Shown here: positions 8,329 through 17,200 of the stretch, one piece after another
Layout of the letters: every line of letters begins with the position of its first letter
Numbering within the stretch: the stretch's first letter is position 1
NCBI GenBank assembly: GCA_021793635.1
Contig: JAJYSI010000004.1
Location: 1 to 28,756, forward strand
DNA length: 28,756 bases
Source: Bacteroidota bacterium
GTDB taxonomy: Bacteria; Bacteroidota; Ignavibacteria; Ignavibacteriales; Ignavibacteriaceae
Reading direction: 5' to 3'
Made by a program: the position numbers and the translations under genes
Notes under the pieces: generated by a model
What the model saw: the letters and a program-made list of their open reading frames with translations, nothing else
Database searches by the model: none
What the model was told of the DNA's origin: nothing

Positions 8329-9610
8329 GTTGGTCTTCCTTTTCATCATCCTTAATCATTCCGAATAATTCCCGGACTATGCTGACTTTCTGAGCAGCCT
8401 CGTCAGAGTTAGCGCCTCTTTCGGTATATTTCTTTAATTCAACTGTTGGGTGATGAAGAATTTTATTTATGATTCTTTTAGTGATTATTTCCAACTTCTC
8501 CTGGTCTTCGGAAGAAAATCTGTTCTTGTTTTTCTCGACTTCTTCAAGCCGGATGGCTTCAAAATAATCGCGTAGATTTTTTATAGTCGGTGCAACTTCA
8601 AGAGAGTTAAACCAGCTTAAAAAGGAATTCAGTTCTTCTTCAATTATTTTTTCAACCTTAGGGATTTCCTCTTTTCGCTTGGTTAGATTTTGCTGAACAA
8701 TAATGTTGAGCGAATCAATATCATTGTAAAAAACATAATCAATGTTTTTTGTTTCAGGATCAATGTCCCGCGGAATTGCGATATCCATCAACACAAGTGA
8801 ATTGTAATTTCGTTTTTTCATTGCGGAGTGTACATCAGCTTTAGTTAGGATAAGGCTGTCGGAACTAGTTGCGCTTAGTACAATATCAAACTCATACAGC
8901 GAATCTTTGAAATTTTCGAAAGGTAAAATTTTAGCGGAGAGATTTTCGGCAAGTTTCCCGGCACGTTCATAAGTCCGGTTTGTAATTGTCAGATTGCCGA
9001 TACCTCTTTCTCTTAGGTGTTTGGCTGCAATTTCGCCTGTCTCACCGGCGCCAATAACCAGAGCGGATTTCTTGCTTAGGTTAGAGAATATTTTTTCAAT
9101 CAGTTGAACAGCAGCGTAGCTGACCGTAACGGCGCCTTCGCTTATACCCGTCTCGGAAATTGCGCGCCTTCCTGCTTTAACTGTTGAATCAAAAATCCTC
9201 TTCATTAAAAAGCCGGTGAAGTTCAGATCTTCTGCTGCCTGAAATGAATCTTTTACTTGTTTGAAGATTTGGTTATCGCCGATTAGAAGTGAATCGATTC
9301 CGGTTGCAACACTAAATAAATGTTTTATTGCATTGGCGGAAGAGAAATATTGAAAATGTTCCGGTTTTAAGCCTGTGACTGATTTGAAGTTGAGTAAAGC
9401 ATTTTGAATTTCTTGATGACTTAAATTTTGATTGGCGGGAATTCCATAAATCTCCGTCCTATTGCATGTAGTAACAATCAGCCCCTCGCTGAATAAAGAA
9501 TTCTTAATACTGTGCGTAAGATTTTTAATCTCTTCGTTGTTTAAGTAAACTGCTTCTCTTACTTCAACCGGCGCAGTATTATGGTTTATGGAAATCGCTA
9601 TTATGTTCAT
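8318..9610 (-). CDS. hemA: Glutamyl-tRNA reductase HemA
   Basis: First committed step of the C5 pathway: NADPH-dependent reduction of glutamyl-tRNA(Glu) to glutamate-1-semialdehyde. The 430 residues have the expected layout. Catalytic Cys49 sits in VTTCNRTEIYG, the GIDSLLIGDNQI segment follows, and the NADPH-binding GAGETG is at 187-192. A helical C-terminal dimerisation domain closes the protein. The gene lies 6 nt downstream of the hemX-like gene and overlaps hemC, as expected for a coupled operon. No glutamate-1-semialdehyde aminomutase (HemL) gene is in the window. Confidence 0.97.
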   Translation of the reverse strand: MNIIAISINHNTAPVEVREAVYLNNEEIKNLTHSIKNSLFSEGLIVTTCNRTEIYGIPANQNLSHQEIQNALLNFKSVTGLKPEHFQYFSSANAIKHLFSVATGIDSLLIGDNQIFKQVKDSFQAAEDLNFTGFLMKRIFDSTVKAGRRAISETGISEGAVTVSYAAVQLIEKIFSNLSKKSALVIGAGETGEIAAKHLRERGIGNLTITNRTYERAGKLAENLSAKILPFENFKDSLYEFDIVLSATSSDSLILTKADVHSAMKKRNYNSLVLMDIAIPRDIDPETKNIDYVFYNDIDSLNIIVQQNLTKRKEEIPKVEKIIEEELNSFLSWFNSLEVAPTIKNLRDYFEAIRLEEVEKNKNRFSSEDQEKLEIITKRIINKILHHPTVELKKYTERGANSDEAAQKVSIVRELFGMIKDDEKEDQREK

Positions 9611-9616
9611 TTTATT

Positions 9617-10441
9617 TTAATAAAAAGAATGAAAACTTTGAGCTAAAAAATTCGACATAATTGTAGAGAGAATTGCGATTACAAAGCCGAGTATTGAGAA
9701 AATTACAACTTTCTTACCCTGCCATTTTCCGACGACTTTACTTAATATACCAAGACCATACAAAAGCCAAACCAAGAAAGTACCGATTAATTTCGGATCC
9801 ATGTATGAAAATTTTGGAAATGCTTTCGGCAGCCAGATTATCCCGATAAAAATGGCTATAGACAAAAGGAAAAATCCTATTATTGCCGAAATGAAACTTA
9901 ACCTTTCCAAGACATCCAGGCTTGGAAGCCGGTCGAAGATTAAACCGAATTTGTTAAGTTTAATTTGTTTGTAGAGTATTAAGTATAGAAATCCGTAAAC
10001 GCAAGAAATTGCAAAAGCCGAATAACCGGTGAGCGCGCTAAATACATGAACACCTAGCAGGTGGTTACGTAAGACTTCTTTTACCTGAAAAACGTCGGGT
10101 ATAAAAGAAGTCGAAATTAGCTGAAAGAAAATGGAGATGATTATAATAAAAGGACCGGTTCCACGAATATCTGTAACAAGCTCCAAAATATAATAAGAGA
10201 ATCCAACTGCGAAAGCCAGTACAGTAAAGATTTCAAAAACATTTGTGATTGGCGGATGATCAAAATAAATGGTTCTAAAAAGCAGATAGCAAAAATGGAT
10301 TAATAAAGTTAAGAATAAGAATAACCGCTTGGAGTTTGCAAACCTTTTCCCGGTTTTCATAAAATCGTAAAAGTAAAATCCAAACGTAATGAGATAAAAT
10401 ACCGGAAGAAGTAGATTTAACGAATCTATAATTGCTTTCAT
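9617..10441 (-). CDS. hemX: HemX/CcsA-like integral membrane protein
   Basis: A 274-residue polytopic membrane protein with about eight hydrophobic helices, of the cytochrome-c assembly CcsA/ResC superfamily. The region around 210-230 keeps a MDPKLIGTFLVWLLYG segment that corresponds to the WD-rich haem-handling loop of CcsA, but the tryptophans are mostly lost, as in HemX-type proteins. HemX-like genes often precede hemA, and in some bacteria HemX affects HemA abundance. That is family knowledge and not visible here. It is the first gene of the haem operon, with AAAGG upstream of the ATG. The alternative is a true c-type cytochrome biogenesis factor. Confidence 0.8.
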   Translation of the reverse strand: MKAIIDSLNLLLPVFYLITFGFYFYDFMKTGKRFANSKRLFLFLTLLIHFCYLLFRTIYFDHPPITNVFEIFTVLAFAVGFSYYILELVTDIRGTGPFIIIISIFFQLISTSFIPDVFQVKEVLRNHLLGVHVFSALTGYSAFAISCVYGFLYLILYKQIKLNKFGLIFDRLPSLDVLERLSFISAIIGFFLLSIAIFIGIIWLPKAFPKFSYMDPKLIGTFLVWLLYGLGILSKVVGKWQGKKVVIFSILGFVIAILSTIMSNFLAQSFHSFY

Positions 10442-10496
10442 AAGAAACCTTTAATAACTATCAGTAGTAAAAGTAAATATATTTCAATTATTAAAC

Positions 10497-10525
10497 AATA
10501 TATAAATGACTAACCGGTCGGTCAA
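10497..10525 (-). promoter_or_regulatory. Predicted promoter of the haem operon
   Basis: On the minus strand, TTGACC (10520-10525), a 17-nt spacer and TATATT (10497-10502) give a sigma70-like promoter, ending about 55 nt upstream of the hemX-like ATG. The predicted TetR operator spans the -35 box and the spacer, so binding there should block the polymerase. Recognised by eye only. Confidence 0.5.
10507..10524. promoter_or_regulatory. Predicted TetR-type operator in front of the haem operon
   Basis: TGACTAACCGGTCGGTCA is an 18-bp near-palindrome. Fourteen positions are symmetric around a perfect ACCGGT core with TGAC/GTCA ends, and the four asymmetric ones are transition pairs. It has the form of TetR-family operators built on GACCGGTC cores. 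It overlaps the predicted promoter of an operon whose fourth gene encodes a TetR domain fused to HemD, which is the natural candidate to bind it. Confidence 0.65.
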
Positions 10526-10623
10526 AAAAGATGTGCGATTTTCAATTTCCTTCATAAACAGACAAATTCAAATGTTTGTGTCATAATTCAATCTGCTAAT
10601 TCACCTTACGCATGGTTTCACTT

Positions 10624-10838
10624 TGGAGTAATGGAATGATGGAATGATGGAATAATGGAATAATGGAATGTTGGAGTAATGGAATAATGGAATATGATAA
10701 TTTTCTCCATTATTCCACTACTCCACTACTCCATAACTCCACTACTCCACTACTCCACTACTCCACTACTCCATAACTCCACTACTCCACTACTCCATAA
10801 CTCCACTACTCCACTACTCCATAACTCCAATATTCCAC
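10624..10838. repeat. Inverted pair of 8-nt repeat arrays (terminator-like)
   Basis: About nine octamers of the TGGAATGA type (10624-10695) are followed, after a short AT-rich spacer, by about sixteen octamers of the CCACTACT/CCATAACT type (10705-10838). The two arrays are reverse complements in large part (GGAATAATGGA against TCCATTATTCC), so the region can form a long hairpin. It begins just after the pdp stop and ends before the haem promoter, so it may insulate the two units. The period of 8 is not a multiple of 3, so it is not coding. Confidence 0.85.
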
Positions 10839-10841
10839 CTG

Positions 10842-12146
10842 CTAATATATTATCTTTTTTACAAGCGCCGGTCTTTTTACCGGAGTAGATGTCAGAGTCA
10901 AGCTGCTGTATATCTTTTTCTTTGCATTTTCAATTTTTACTTGCGATGATGAATAAAGTTCAGCCAAAATGTCACCCTTTTTGATGAAATCGCCTATCTT
11001 AGCAAAAAAGATTATACCTGCTTTTGGGTCTATTTTATCTTCCTTCGTCATTCTACCGGCGCCAAGTTCAAGAGCTGCCATTCCGATTTCAAAGTTGTTG
11101 ATAGCGCTCAAATAGCCGTCTGCTTTGGAGACAATCTTTTCAACAATTTTAGATTTAGGATATTTCTCAGGTTTTTCAATATAACTAACGTCCCCTCCTT
11201 GAATTTCAATTATTTCTAAGAATTTTTCGTATGCCTTACCGTTTGCAATTAACTGTTGTGAAATATTAATTCCTTCTTTAAGTGACGAAGCCTTTTTACC
11301 TAAAAAAATCATTGCACCGGACAGAATTGCACTAAGTTCGAGTAAATTACCGGACGATTCACCCTTCAGGATTTTTATTGATTCGTAAACTTCAAACCAA
11401 TTGCCGATGTAATTGCCAAGCGGTTGATTCATATCGGTAATAAATCCGATAACTTTTTTATCGAAAGATTTTGCCGTATTGATTAAAGAATTAGCAAGCC
11501 TGACTGCATCTTTTTCTTTTTGCATAAAAGCGCCGCTGCCGGTTTTAATATCAAGAACAAGCCCGTCAATTCCTTCAGCTAATTTCTTGCTCATAATGCT
11601 TGCGGTAATAAGCGGAATTGATTCCACCGTTCCGGTTACGTCGCGTAAAGAATAAATTAACTTATCAGCCGGAGCAATTTCCTTTGTTTGTCCGATTAAA
11701 ACAGCTCCGCATTTTTTTAACGCAGATTTATATTCCGAAAGAGATAAATTTGTTCTAAAACCAGGGATGGACTCAAGTTTGTCTAAAGTTCCGCCGGTAT
11801 GACCAAGCCCTCTGCCGGAAATCATCGGGACATAAACACCGGCAGCCGCAACAACGGGGGCAATGATTAAAGAAGTTTTATCGCCGACACCTCCGGTTGA
11901 ATGTTTATCAATTTTTTCTCCTTTTAGAAAATTGAGATTGATTACTTTGCCGCTATAAAGCATCGCTTCGGTAAGGGATGAAGTTTCTTCGACGTTCATA
12001 CCTTTTAAGTATATTGCCATCAGCAGGGAAGAAAACTGATAGTCGGGGATTTTATTTTTTGTGTAGGCTGAAATTAAAAATTTAATCTCGTCTTTAGAAA
12101 GGACATCGCCATCCCGCTTTTTTCTAATTAACTCTATAGTATTCAT
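10842..12146 (-). CDS. pdp: Pyrimidine-nucleoside (thymidine) phosphorylase
   Basis: Phosphorolysis of thymidine/uridine/deoxyuridine to base and pentose-1-phosphate in pyrimidine salvage. The phosphate-binding KHSTGGVGDKTS is at 81-92, and the family signature GRGLGHTGGTLDKLESIPG is at 111-129. The alpha/beta C-terminal domain is complete, and the length of 434 residues equals that of Bacillus Pdp and nearly that of DeoA. Sequence alone does not separate Pdp from DeoA. It is monocistronic in this window, transcribed towards the haem operon and separated from it by octamer repeats. An upstream REP-like element begins about 77 nt before the ATG. Confidence 0.95.
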   Translation of the reverse strand: MNTIELIRKKRDGDVLSKDEIKFLISAYTKNKIPDYQFSSLLMAIYLKGMNVEETSSLTEAMLYSGKVINLNFLKGEKIDKHSTGGVGDKTSLIIAPVVAAAGVYVPMISGRGLGHTGGTLDKLESIPGFRTNLSLSEYKSALKKCGAVLIGQTKEIAPADKLIYSLRDVTGTVESIPLITASIMSKKLAEGIDGLVLDIKTGSGAFMQKEKDAVRLANSLINTAKSFDKKVIGFITDMNQPLGNYIGNWFEVYESIKILKGESSGNLLELSAILSGAMIFLGKKASSLKEGINISQQLIANGKAYEKFLEIIEIQGGDVSYIEKPEKYPKSKIVEKIVSKADGYLSAINNFEIGMAALELGAGRMTKEDKIDPKAGIIFFAKIGDFIKKGDILAELYSSSQVKIENAKKKIYSSLTLTSTPVKRPALVKKIIY

Positions 12147-12222
12147 TTAAGCCGCTTTTTAGTAATTATAGTATTGACTTTGTAATATTTCAGACTGTTA
12201 CTACAAAAATTTCATCTAAATA

Positions 12223-12395
12223 TTTACTCAAGTCGACCGCCGCTGAAGATAAGCCGTTAAAACGACTGATTTATATTGTTTGAAACAAGCAGCCCACGAC
12301 TTCAAGTCGTGGGTAGCTTGATGTAAAACAATATTTATTAACCGTTTCAACGGTTTCTAATTCATAAATAAAAGCCAGCAGTCAACTTGAGTAAA
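12223..12395 (-). repeat. REP/MITE-like element able to fold as a cloverleaf
   Basis: Outer arms 12223-12242 and 12376-12395 are inverted repeats matching at 17 of 20, and all three differences become G-T/U wobbles on the minus strand. Inside are three stem-loops: 12252-12267 (AGCCGTT/AACGACT, again one minus-strand wobble), 12293-12313 (CCCACGACTT/AAGTCGTGGG, extended by ATTGTTT/AAACAAT further out), and 12340-12355 (AACCGTT-TC-AACGGTT). No protein is encoded. The hairpins resemble repeats mobilised by REP-associated (RAYT) transposases. Confidence 0.7.
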
Positions 12396-12548
12396 ATTAA
12401 ATGTATTTTTTAGCAAAAAAAAGTCCGCCACTCTTATCAAATAGATTCTTTTTCCTAATTTATCATTTATAATTGGTCAATTGTCCGGAATAATTTCTTT
12501 GGGTTAACAAGGCTGCTGATATGGAAGGAATAACCTAAAAATCTCAAA

Positions 12549-12593
12549 AATGCAGAATGCGAAATCGTGGCCGGCAATTGCCGGTTATGCATT
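12549..12593. repeat. Hairpin with a perfect CCGGCAATTGCCGG palindrome
   Basis: A 14-bp perfect palindrome (12571-12584) sits inside weaker outer arms (AATGCA 12549-12554 and TGCATT 12588-12593). It may be a further REP-like unit in the repeat cluster. Around it, 12396-12686 shows no coding potential. Confidence 0.5.
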
Positions 12594-12686
12594 AACCTTA
12601 TTAAAAAGAATAAATTTATATTACATCCCTACACATAGGTGTTAATTTAATATTAAAATTAATAGTGATCATTTGTAAGAAATCTA

Positions 12687-12766
12687 TTAAAAGGAATAAT
12701 AGCAGCCCACGAATTTATTCGTGGGAAAAGAAACGAAAAAAATACCTTTTAACCGATTCATCGGTT
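12687..12766. repeat. Second REP-like element, related to 12223-12395
   Basis: It has the same order of parts as the first element. A CCCACGAA-TTTA-TTCGTGGG hairpin (12706-12725) lies inside an outer TTAAAAGG/CCTTTTAA stem (12687-12694, 12745-12752). An AACCGAT-TC-ATCGGTT hairpin (12751-12766) follows, then TTCTAA as in the first copy. Stem bases that differ between copies change in pairs, so the folding is conserved and not only the sequence. Confidence 0.7.
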
Positions 12767-12789
12767 TCTAAATGCCGCAAACGGTCAGA

Positions 12790-12852
12790 ACCGCAGAGCG
12801 GTGACATATCAGTAGAAAAAGATGGAAAGAAAGAACAAAGCTCCGGAGGAGC
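12790..12852. repeat. Paired triloop hairpins ACCGC-AGA-GCGGT and GCTCC-GGA-GGAGC
   Basis: Two 13-nt hairpins with 5-bp stems and 3-nt loops, at 12790-12802 and 12840-12852, each followed by GAC(A). They resemble the hairpins in the 35-nt tandem repeat at 13356-13425. From 12853 to 13115 I see nothing further that I can support. Confidence 0.55.
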
Positions 12853-13115
12853 GACACATAATCAATTTATAGAAGAACATTATCAAAAGAATGTCATCGG
12901 CCTTAGTGTCGTAAATTTGCGGCTCTTAGATACTTGTTCTGACAATTGCATATGAATGAAATATGATGGATTGTTCTGGAGTGTGTTATATAAAATAAGA
13001 ATCCCGAATAATTTACCAGGTTATTATAAATTCTAAAATTATTTTGGACAGCAGTGCAAAATACATTGAATCCTTATCAATCGAGTATATTAGTAGATTA
13101 GTGTCTAACAATATT

Positions 13116-13688
13116 CTACTCATAAGCCCTTCCTCTGATATTTATATTATCAAAATTGGAAGCGAACGAATGCCTTAATGAATGAAAATGAATTGATTTA
13201 TCTATACCGGCTTTTATACACGCACTTTTGAATCTTTTGGAAAAATAATCCCTGGTAAACTTCACTCCCTCACTCTTACAAAAAACATAATTACTATTTC
13301 CATCCGCACATAAATGATGAACTAATACGTTAGAGCTTTTATTCTGACTGCTGACTACTCCCAAGGGGATCGCGCCATGCGGTGAAGACTTCTCCCGAAG
13401 GGATCCCGCCTTGCGGTGACGGCTCCTGACTTCTGTCTTCTGCTTCTTCTCCTCCTCATTATTCACAATCCACAAATCCAACTCACCCTTAAATAAATAA
13501 AGATACTTCCCCGAGGGTTTATGAAACGGAATCTTTCTATGATTTGTTAACTTGTAAAGATGTGACTGTGAAATGCTTAAATACTGTGCAGTTTGAACGA
13601 AGTTAAATAAATCGCTTTTCTTTTTCCCGAGAAGCTTTTCAATCTGATGAAGTTTCTTTAGAACTTCATTTTCCTTTTGTGTTTTCAT
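13116..13688 (-). pseudogene. Chimeric remnant: excisionase-like HTH joined to tyrosine-recombinase fragment
   Basis: One open frame of 190 residues made of unrelated pieces. Residues about 27-76 are an intact HTH_17/excisionase-type domain (QYLSISQSHLYKLTN, then a wing reading KPSGKYLYLFKGELDLWI). Residues about 84-115 are translated intergenic repeat (13356-13425). Residues about 120-178 are a piece of a XerC/D-type tyrosine recombinase containing the HSLRH motif (His169, Arg172). The upstream catalytic Arg, the second His/Trp box and the Tyr nucleophile are absent, so it cannot be an active integrase. The HTH part might still be expressed. It suggests that an integrative element once occupied this site. 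Confidence 0.8.
13356..13425. repeat. Two tandem 35-nt repeat units at the xis/int junction
   Basis: Units at 13356-13390 and 13391-13425 share the frame CTCCC-AAGG-GATC-CGCC-TGCGGTGA, and each can form small TCCC/GGGA and CCGC/GCGG hairpins. They are flanked by CTGACT-rich low-complexity sequence. They lie exactly where the excisionase-like and recombinase-like parts of the chimera meet. Confidence 0.75.
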
Positions 13689-13689
13689 T

Positions 13690-13761
13690 GTTAACGCTCC
13701 TTCAATTTTAGTTACTTCCCGTTAACCTGCGAGCAGGTAGTAAAATTTATTGAGCGCTAAC
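13690..13761. promoter_or_regulatory. Nested inverted repeats in the divergent intergenic gap
   Basis: GTTAACGCTC (13690-13699) and GAGCGCTAAC (13752-13761) are inverted repeats with one mismatch. Between them lies a perfect ACCTGC-GA-GCAGGT (13725-13738). The position, between the divergent HTH fragment and a small plus-strand ORF, would suit an operator or an old attachment-site arm. This is not established. Confidence 0.35.
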
Positions 13762-13986
13762 TTATACTCTAACAACTTCATGTATTTCCCCGTAAACGAC
13801 CCCGCATATTTTGAAGAACTTTCCAACTTGTTAATACCTCTAGGACATGAAAATGATCACCGCTTCATGTTAGCAGCTAAGGCAATCATCCTCTTCTTTT
13901 TCAAATCCGGCGAATTCGGCCGGCGAACCATCAATGATCCGCCATCCATATTTACAAAATTTGATGAACTCGATAATTCCCTCTAA
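13750..13986 (+). CDS. Small hypothetical protein
   Basis: Not recognised. The longest frame has 78 residues from a TTG. An internal ATG at 13780 gives 68 residues starting MYFPVNDPAYFEELSNLL. It contains a hydrophobic stretch (FMLAAKAIILFFF) and an acidic end. No clear ribosome binding site is visible, although many genes here lack one. It lies 218 nt upstream of the helicase on the same strand and divergent from the excisionase remnant, so it may be an island gene or a fragment of one. Expression is uncertain. Confidence 0.35.
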   Translation: MSANLYSNNFMYFPVNDPAYFEELSNLLIPLGHENDHRFMLAAKAIILFFFKSGEFGRRTINDPPSIFTKFDELDNSL

Positions 13987-14053
13987 ACAGTGGATTAATA
14001 ATCAATTCGTTTTTTTATTAAAATATTAGAATGTGTCTATAACTTTAGATATA

Positions 14054-14110
14054 TTTTAATCCTAAATGTTCATAGTTTTCTTGATGATGTAGAAGGTTTT
14101 AGGATTAAAA
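14054..14110. promoter_or_regulatory. 13-bp perfect inverted repeat upstream of the defence operon
   Basis: TTTTAATCCTAAA (14054-14066) and TTTAGGATTAAAA (14098-14110) are exact reverse complements separated by 31 nt, ending 94 nt before the helicase ATG. It could be a dimeric operator or a leader hairpin. The rest of 13987-14204 is AT-rich without other clear signals. Confidence 0.45.
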
Positions 14111-14204
14111 AAATTGTTTCTAAAGCAATAGTTAAAATCTCTCTATTTAATATACTCTAATGTAAAGAGGTTATTTTATTTAATATTTCAACATTTTTTA
14201 TTCT

Positions 14205-17200
14205 ATGAATTCAGATTTAACTTTCTTCACCAATGAACCTGCTTCCACTCTTCTGGATCGTTTCCTAATAACTCTAAAAGACACAAGATATTTTGATATA
14301 ATTGTCGGTTACTTCCGTACAAGTGGATTTTTCCGGCTTTATCAATCCTTTGAGCCAATTGAAAAGATTAGAATATTAGTCGGACTTAACACAGACGGTA
14401 AAACATTTGAAATAATAGATGAATCTAAATCATCCTTTGGCGTACAAACTCAAATAGATTTTAATTCTTCAAGCGGTCTTGAAACAAATCAGAATACGCG
14501 GGAAAAATATTCATCTTATGTAATTAATGAATTAGAAAAGTCGGAAGATTCTTTCGATGTTGAACTTGGGGTTAAAAAATTCATTGAATTTCTTCAATCC
14601 GGCAAACTTGAAATCCGGGCATATCCTTCAAAAGATATCCATGCTAAAGTTTATATTTTACGCTTTGGCGAAAATGACAGAGACTATGGTAGAGTAATTA
14701 CCGGTTCAAGTAATTTTTCTGAATCTGGTTTAATAGCTAATCGTGAATTCAATGTTGAATTAAAAAACTCCGCAGATGTAATATTTGCTCTTGAAAAATT
14801 TGAGGAACTCTGGAAGGATTCAGTTGATATATCAAAAGATTACATCGAAACAGTTCATACCAAAACATGGCTTAATGATATTATTACCCCTTATGAACTG
14901 TACATAAAATTCCTGTATGAATATTTTAAGGAAAAAATTAGTGTTGATAAAGAAAAATTATTCAAAAGATATACTCCAATCCATTTTAAAGAGTTGGAAT
15001 ATCAAGCGGAAGCTGTCAAAGATGCTAAAGCTAAGCTTGAAGCATATGGTGGTGTATTTATTTCCGATGTTGTAGGTCTTGGGAAAACTTTTATTTCGGC
15101 TCTTCTGGCTAACGAACTCGATGGATACAATCTTGTTATCGCACCTCCAGTATTATTAGATGAAGCCAATCCTGGATCCTGGAAAAATGTTTTCTCTGAT
15201 TTTAAGATTGCTGCTGATTTTGAATCCATCGGTAAGCTGGAAAAGATAATTAAAAAAGGTACTGAAAAATATAAGAATATCTTTATTGATGAAGCCCATC
15301 GTTTCCGTTCTGAATCTAATATTACCTATGAGCAGCTTGCACAAATTTGTAGAGGTAAAAGAATCATTCTTGTTTCAGCCACTCCTCTTAATAACACTCC
15401 ATCGGATATTTTAAGTCAAATCAAACTATTTCAAAGTGGTAGAAACAGCGCTATACCAAATATTAAAAACCTTGATGCATTCTTTAAAACATTAGTTAAT
15501 AAGTTAAAAGGTCTTGATAGACAAACCAATAAAGATGAATATATCTCCATTGTAAAAGATAACGCAAAACAAATTCGTGATAACGTCCTTAAGTATTTAA
15601 TGGTAAGAAGGACTAGAAATGAAGTTAATAAATATTTTAGTGAAGATTTGAAACAACAAAAGTTGAAATTTCCTGATGTTGAAGACCCAAGACCTGTATT
15701 ATATCAATTTGACGAGAAAATAAATTACGCTTTCGATTATACTGTAAAAGCATTAACTAATCCCTCTTTCACTTATTCAAGGTATTCTCCACTGCTTTAT
15801 TTGCACAACAAAGATGAATTATCACAAATTCAGGAACTCTCTCAAAGAAACTTAAAAAGCTTAATGAAAATTCTTATTATAAAACGTCTTGAGAGTAGCT
15901 TCTTTGCATTTAAAAACACACTTAAAAACTTTATTAGATCTTATGAAGCATTTATAAAGGCTTTTAATGATGGTAATGTATACATAAGCAAAGGATACAT
16001 CAATAAAATTTTTGAATATCTTGAAGATGAAGATTATAATTCAATCGAAAGATTAATTGAAGAAGATAAAGCTGATGTTTACGAAGCATCTTTATTTAAC
16101 GAACAATTAAAAATGAATTTGGAGTATGATCTAAATAGCTTAAAGCAAATTCAAGCATTATGGGTTGATATTGACACTGATCCTAAGCTTGATGAATTAA
16201 TTTATTTGTTAAAATCCGATCCAGTCCTAAAAAGCGCAAAGCTAATAATATTTACCGAATCCAAAGACACAGCAGTATATCTTGAAAGCGAGCTTCATAA
16301 AGTATTTGGTAAGTCTGTTTTAGCATTTACAGGTCAATCAACATCCGGTGTTAAAGAAAAAATTATTGATAACTTCGACGCTAAAGTTCGACACCCTAAA
16401 AATGATATTAGGATTTTAGTCTCTACCGAAGTACTTTCCGAAGGTGTAAATCTTCATCAATCCAACATTGTTATAAATTATGATATACCCTGGAACCCAA
16501 CCAGGTTGATCCAGAGGGTTGGCAGAGTTAATCGCGTTGATACTAAATTTGATGTTATTTATACATTTAATTTCTTTCCTACAATTAAAAGCAATGATCT
16601 TATAAAGCTCAAAGAAGCGGCAGAAGCAAAAATTCATGCGTTTATTGAAATGCTTGGTAACGATGCCCGCTTATTGACGGAAGGTGAAGAAATTAAATCT
16701 CACGATTTATTTCAGCGCTTAACTTCTAAAAATTTTATAACCGGTGAAGATGAAGAAGTTGAAAGTGAGTTAAAGTACCTTGAAATAATTCGTAATATTC
16801 GGGACAATAATGTTGATCTCTTCTCAAAAATAAAGCGCCTTCCTAAAAAATCTCGTTCAGCTAAAAAGTTTAATCTCTCTCTCTCGGCGCCTGTCCCGTT
16901 TAATTCTGGAGGAGAGAGCAGTGTTGAGGACTCTTTGCTCACTTATTTTCGCAAGGGCAAGCTGCATAAATTCTTTTTAACAAATAATAAAGAAACTAAA
17001 GAGTTGGATTTCCTTGAATCAGCCAAAACTCTCGAATCAAAAATTGATACTATTCGTGAAAAAATAGAAAAGGAATTTTATATCTTTTTAGAAAAGAATA
17101 AAGAATCTTTTAAAGAAGCTACCGAAGGATATGAAACTGAACTTCCTTCAAAAGGTGGTAAGGATAATTCTGTAAAAATCTTAAGGATTCTTAAATCTAA

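Noticed and set aside
10694..10888. 64-codon open frame with STTPLLHN repeats
   Set aside because: Frame through the octamer array, overlapping the end of pdp.
12665..12955. 96-codon open frame
   Set aside because: It runs through the second REP element and the paired triloop hairpins; composition is that of intergenic repeat and no family was recognised.
16416..16942. Minus-strand open frames inside the helicase gene
   Set aside because: Antisense shadows of a strongly coding region with motif V/VI of the helicase.
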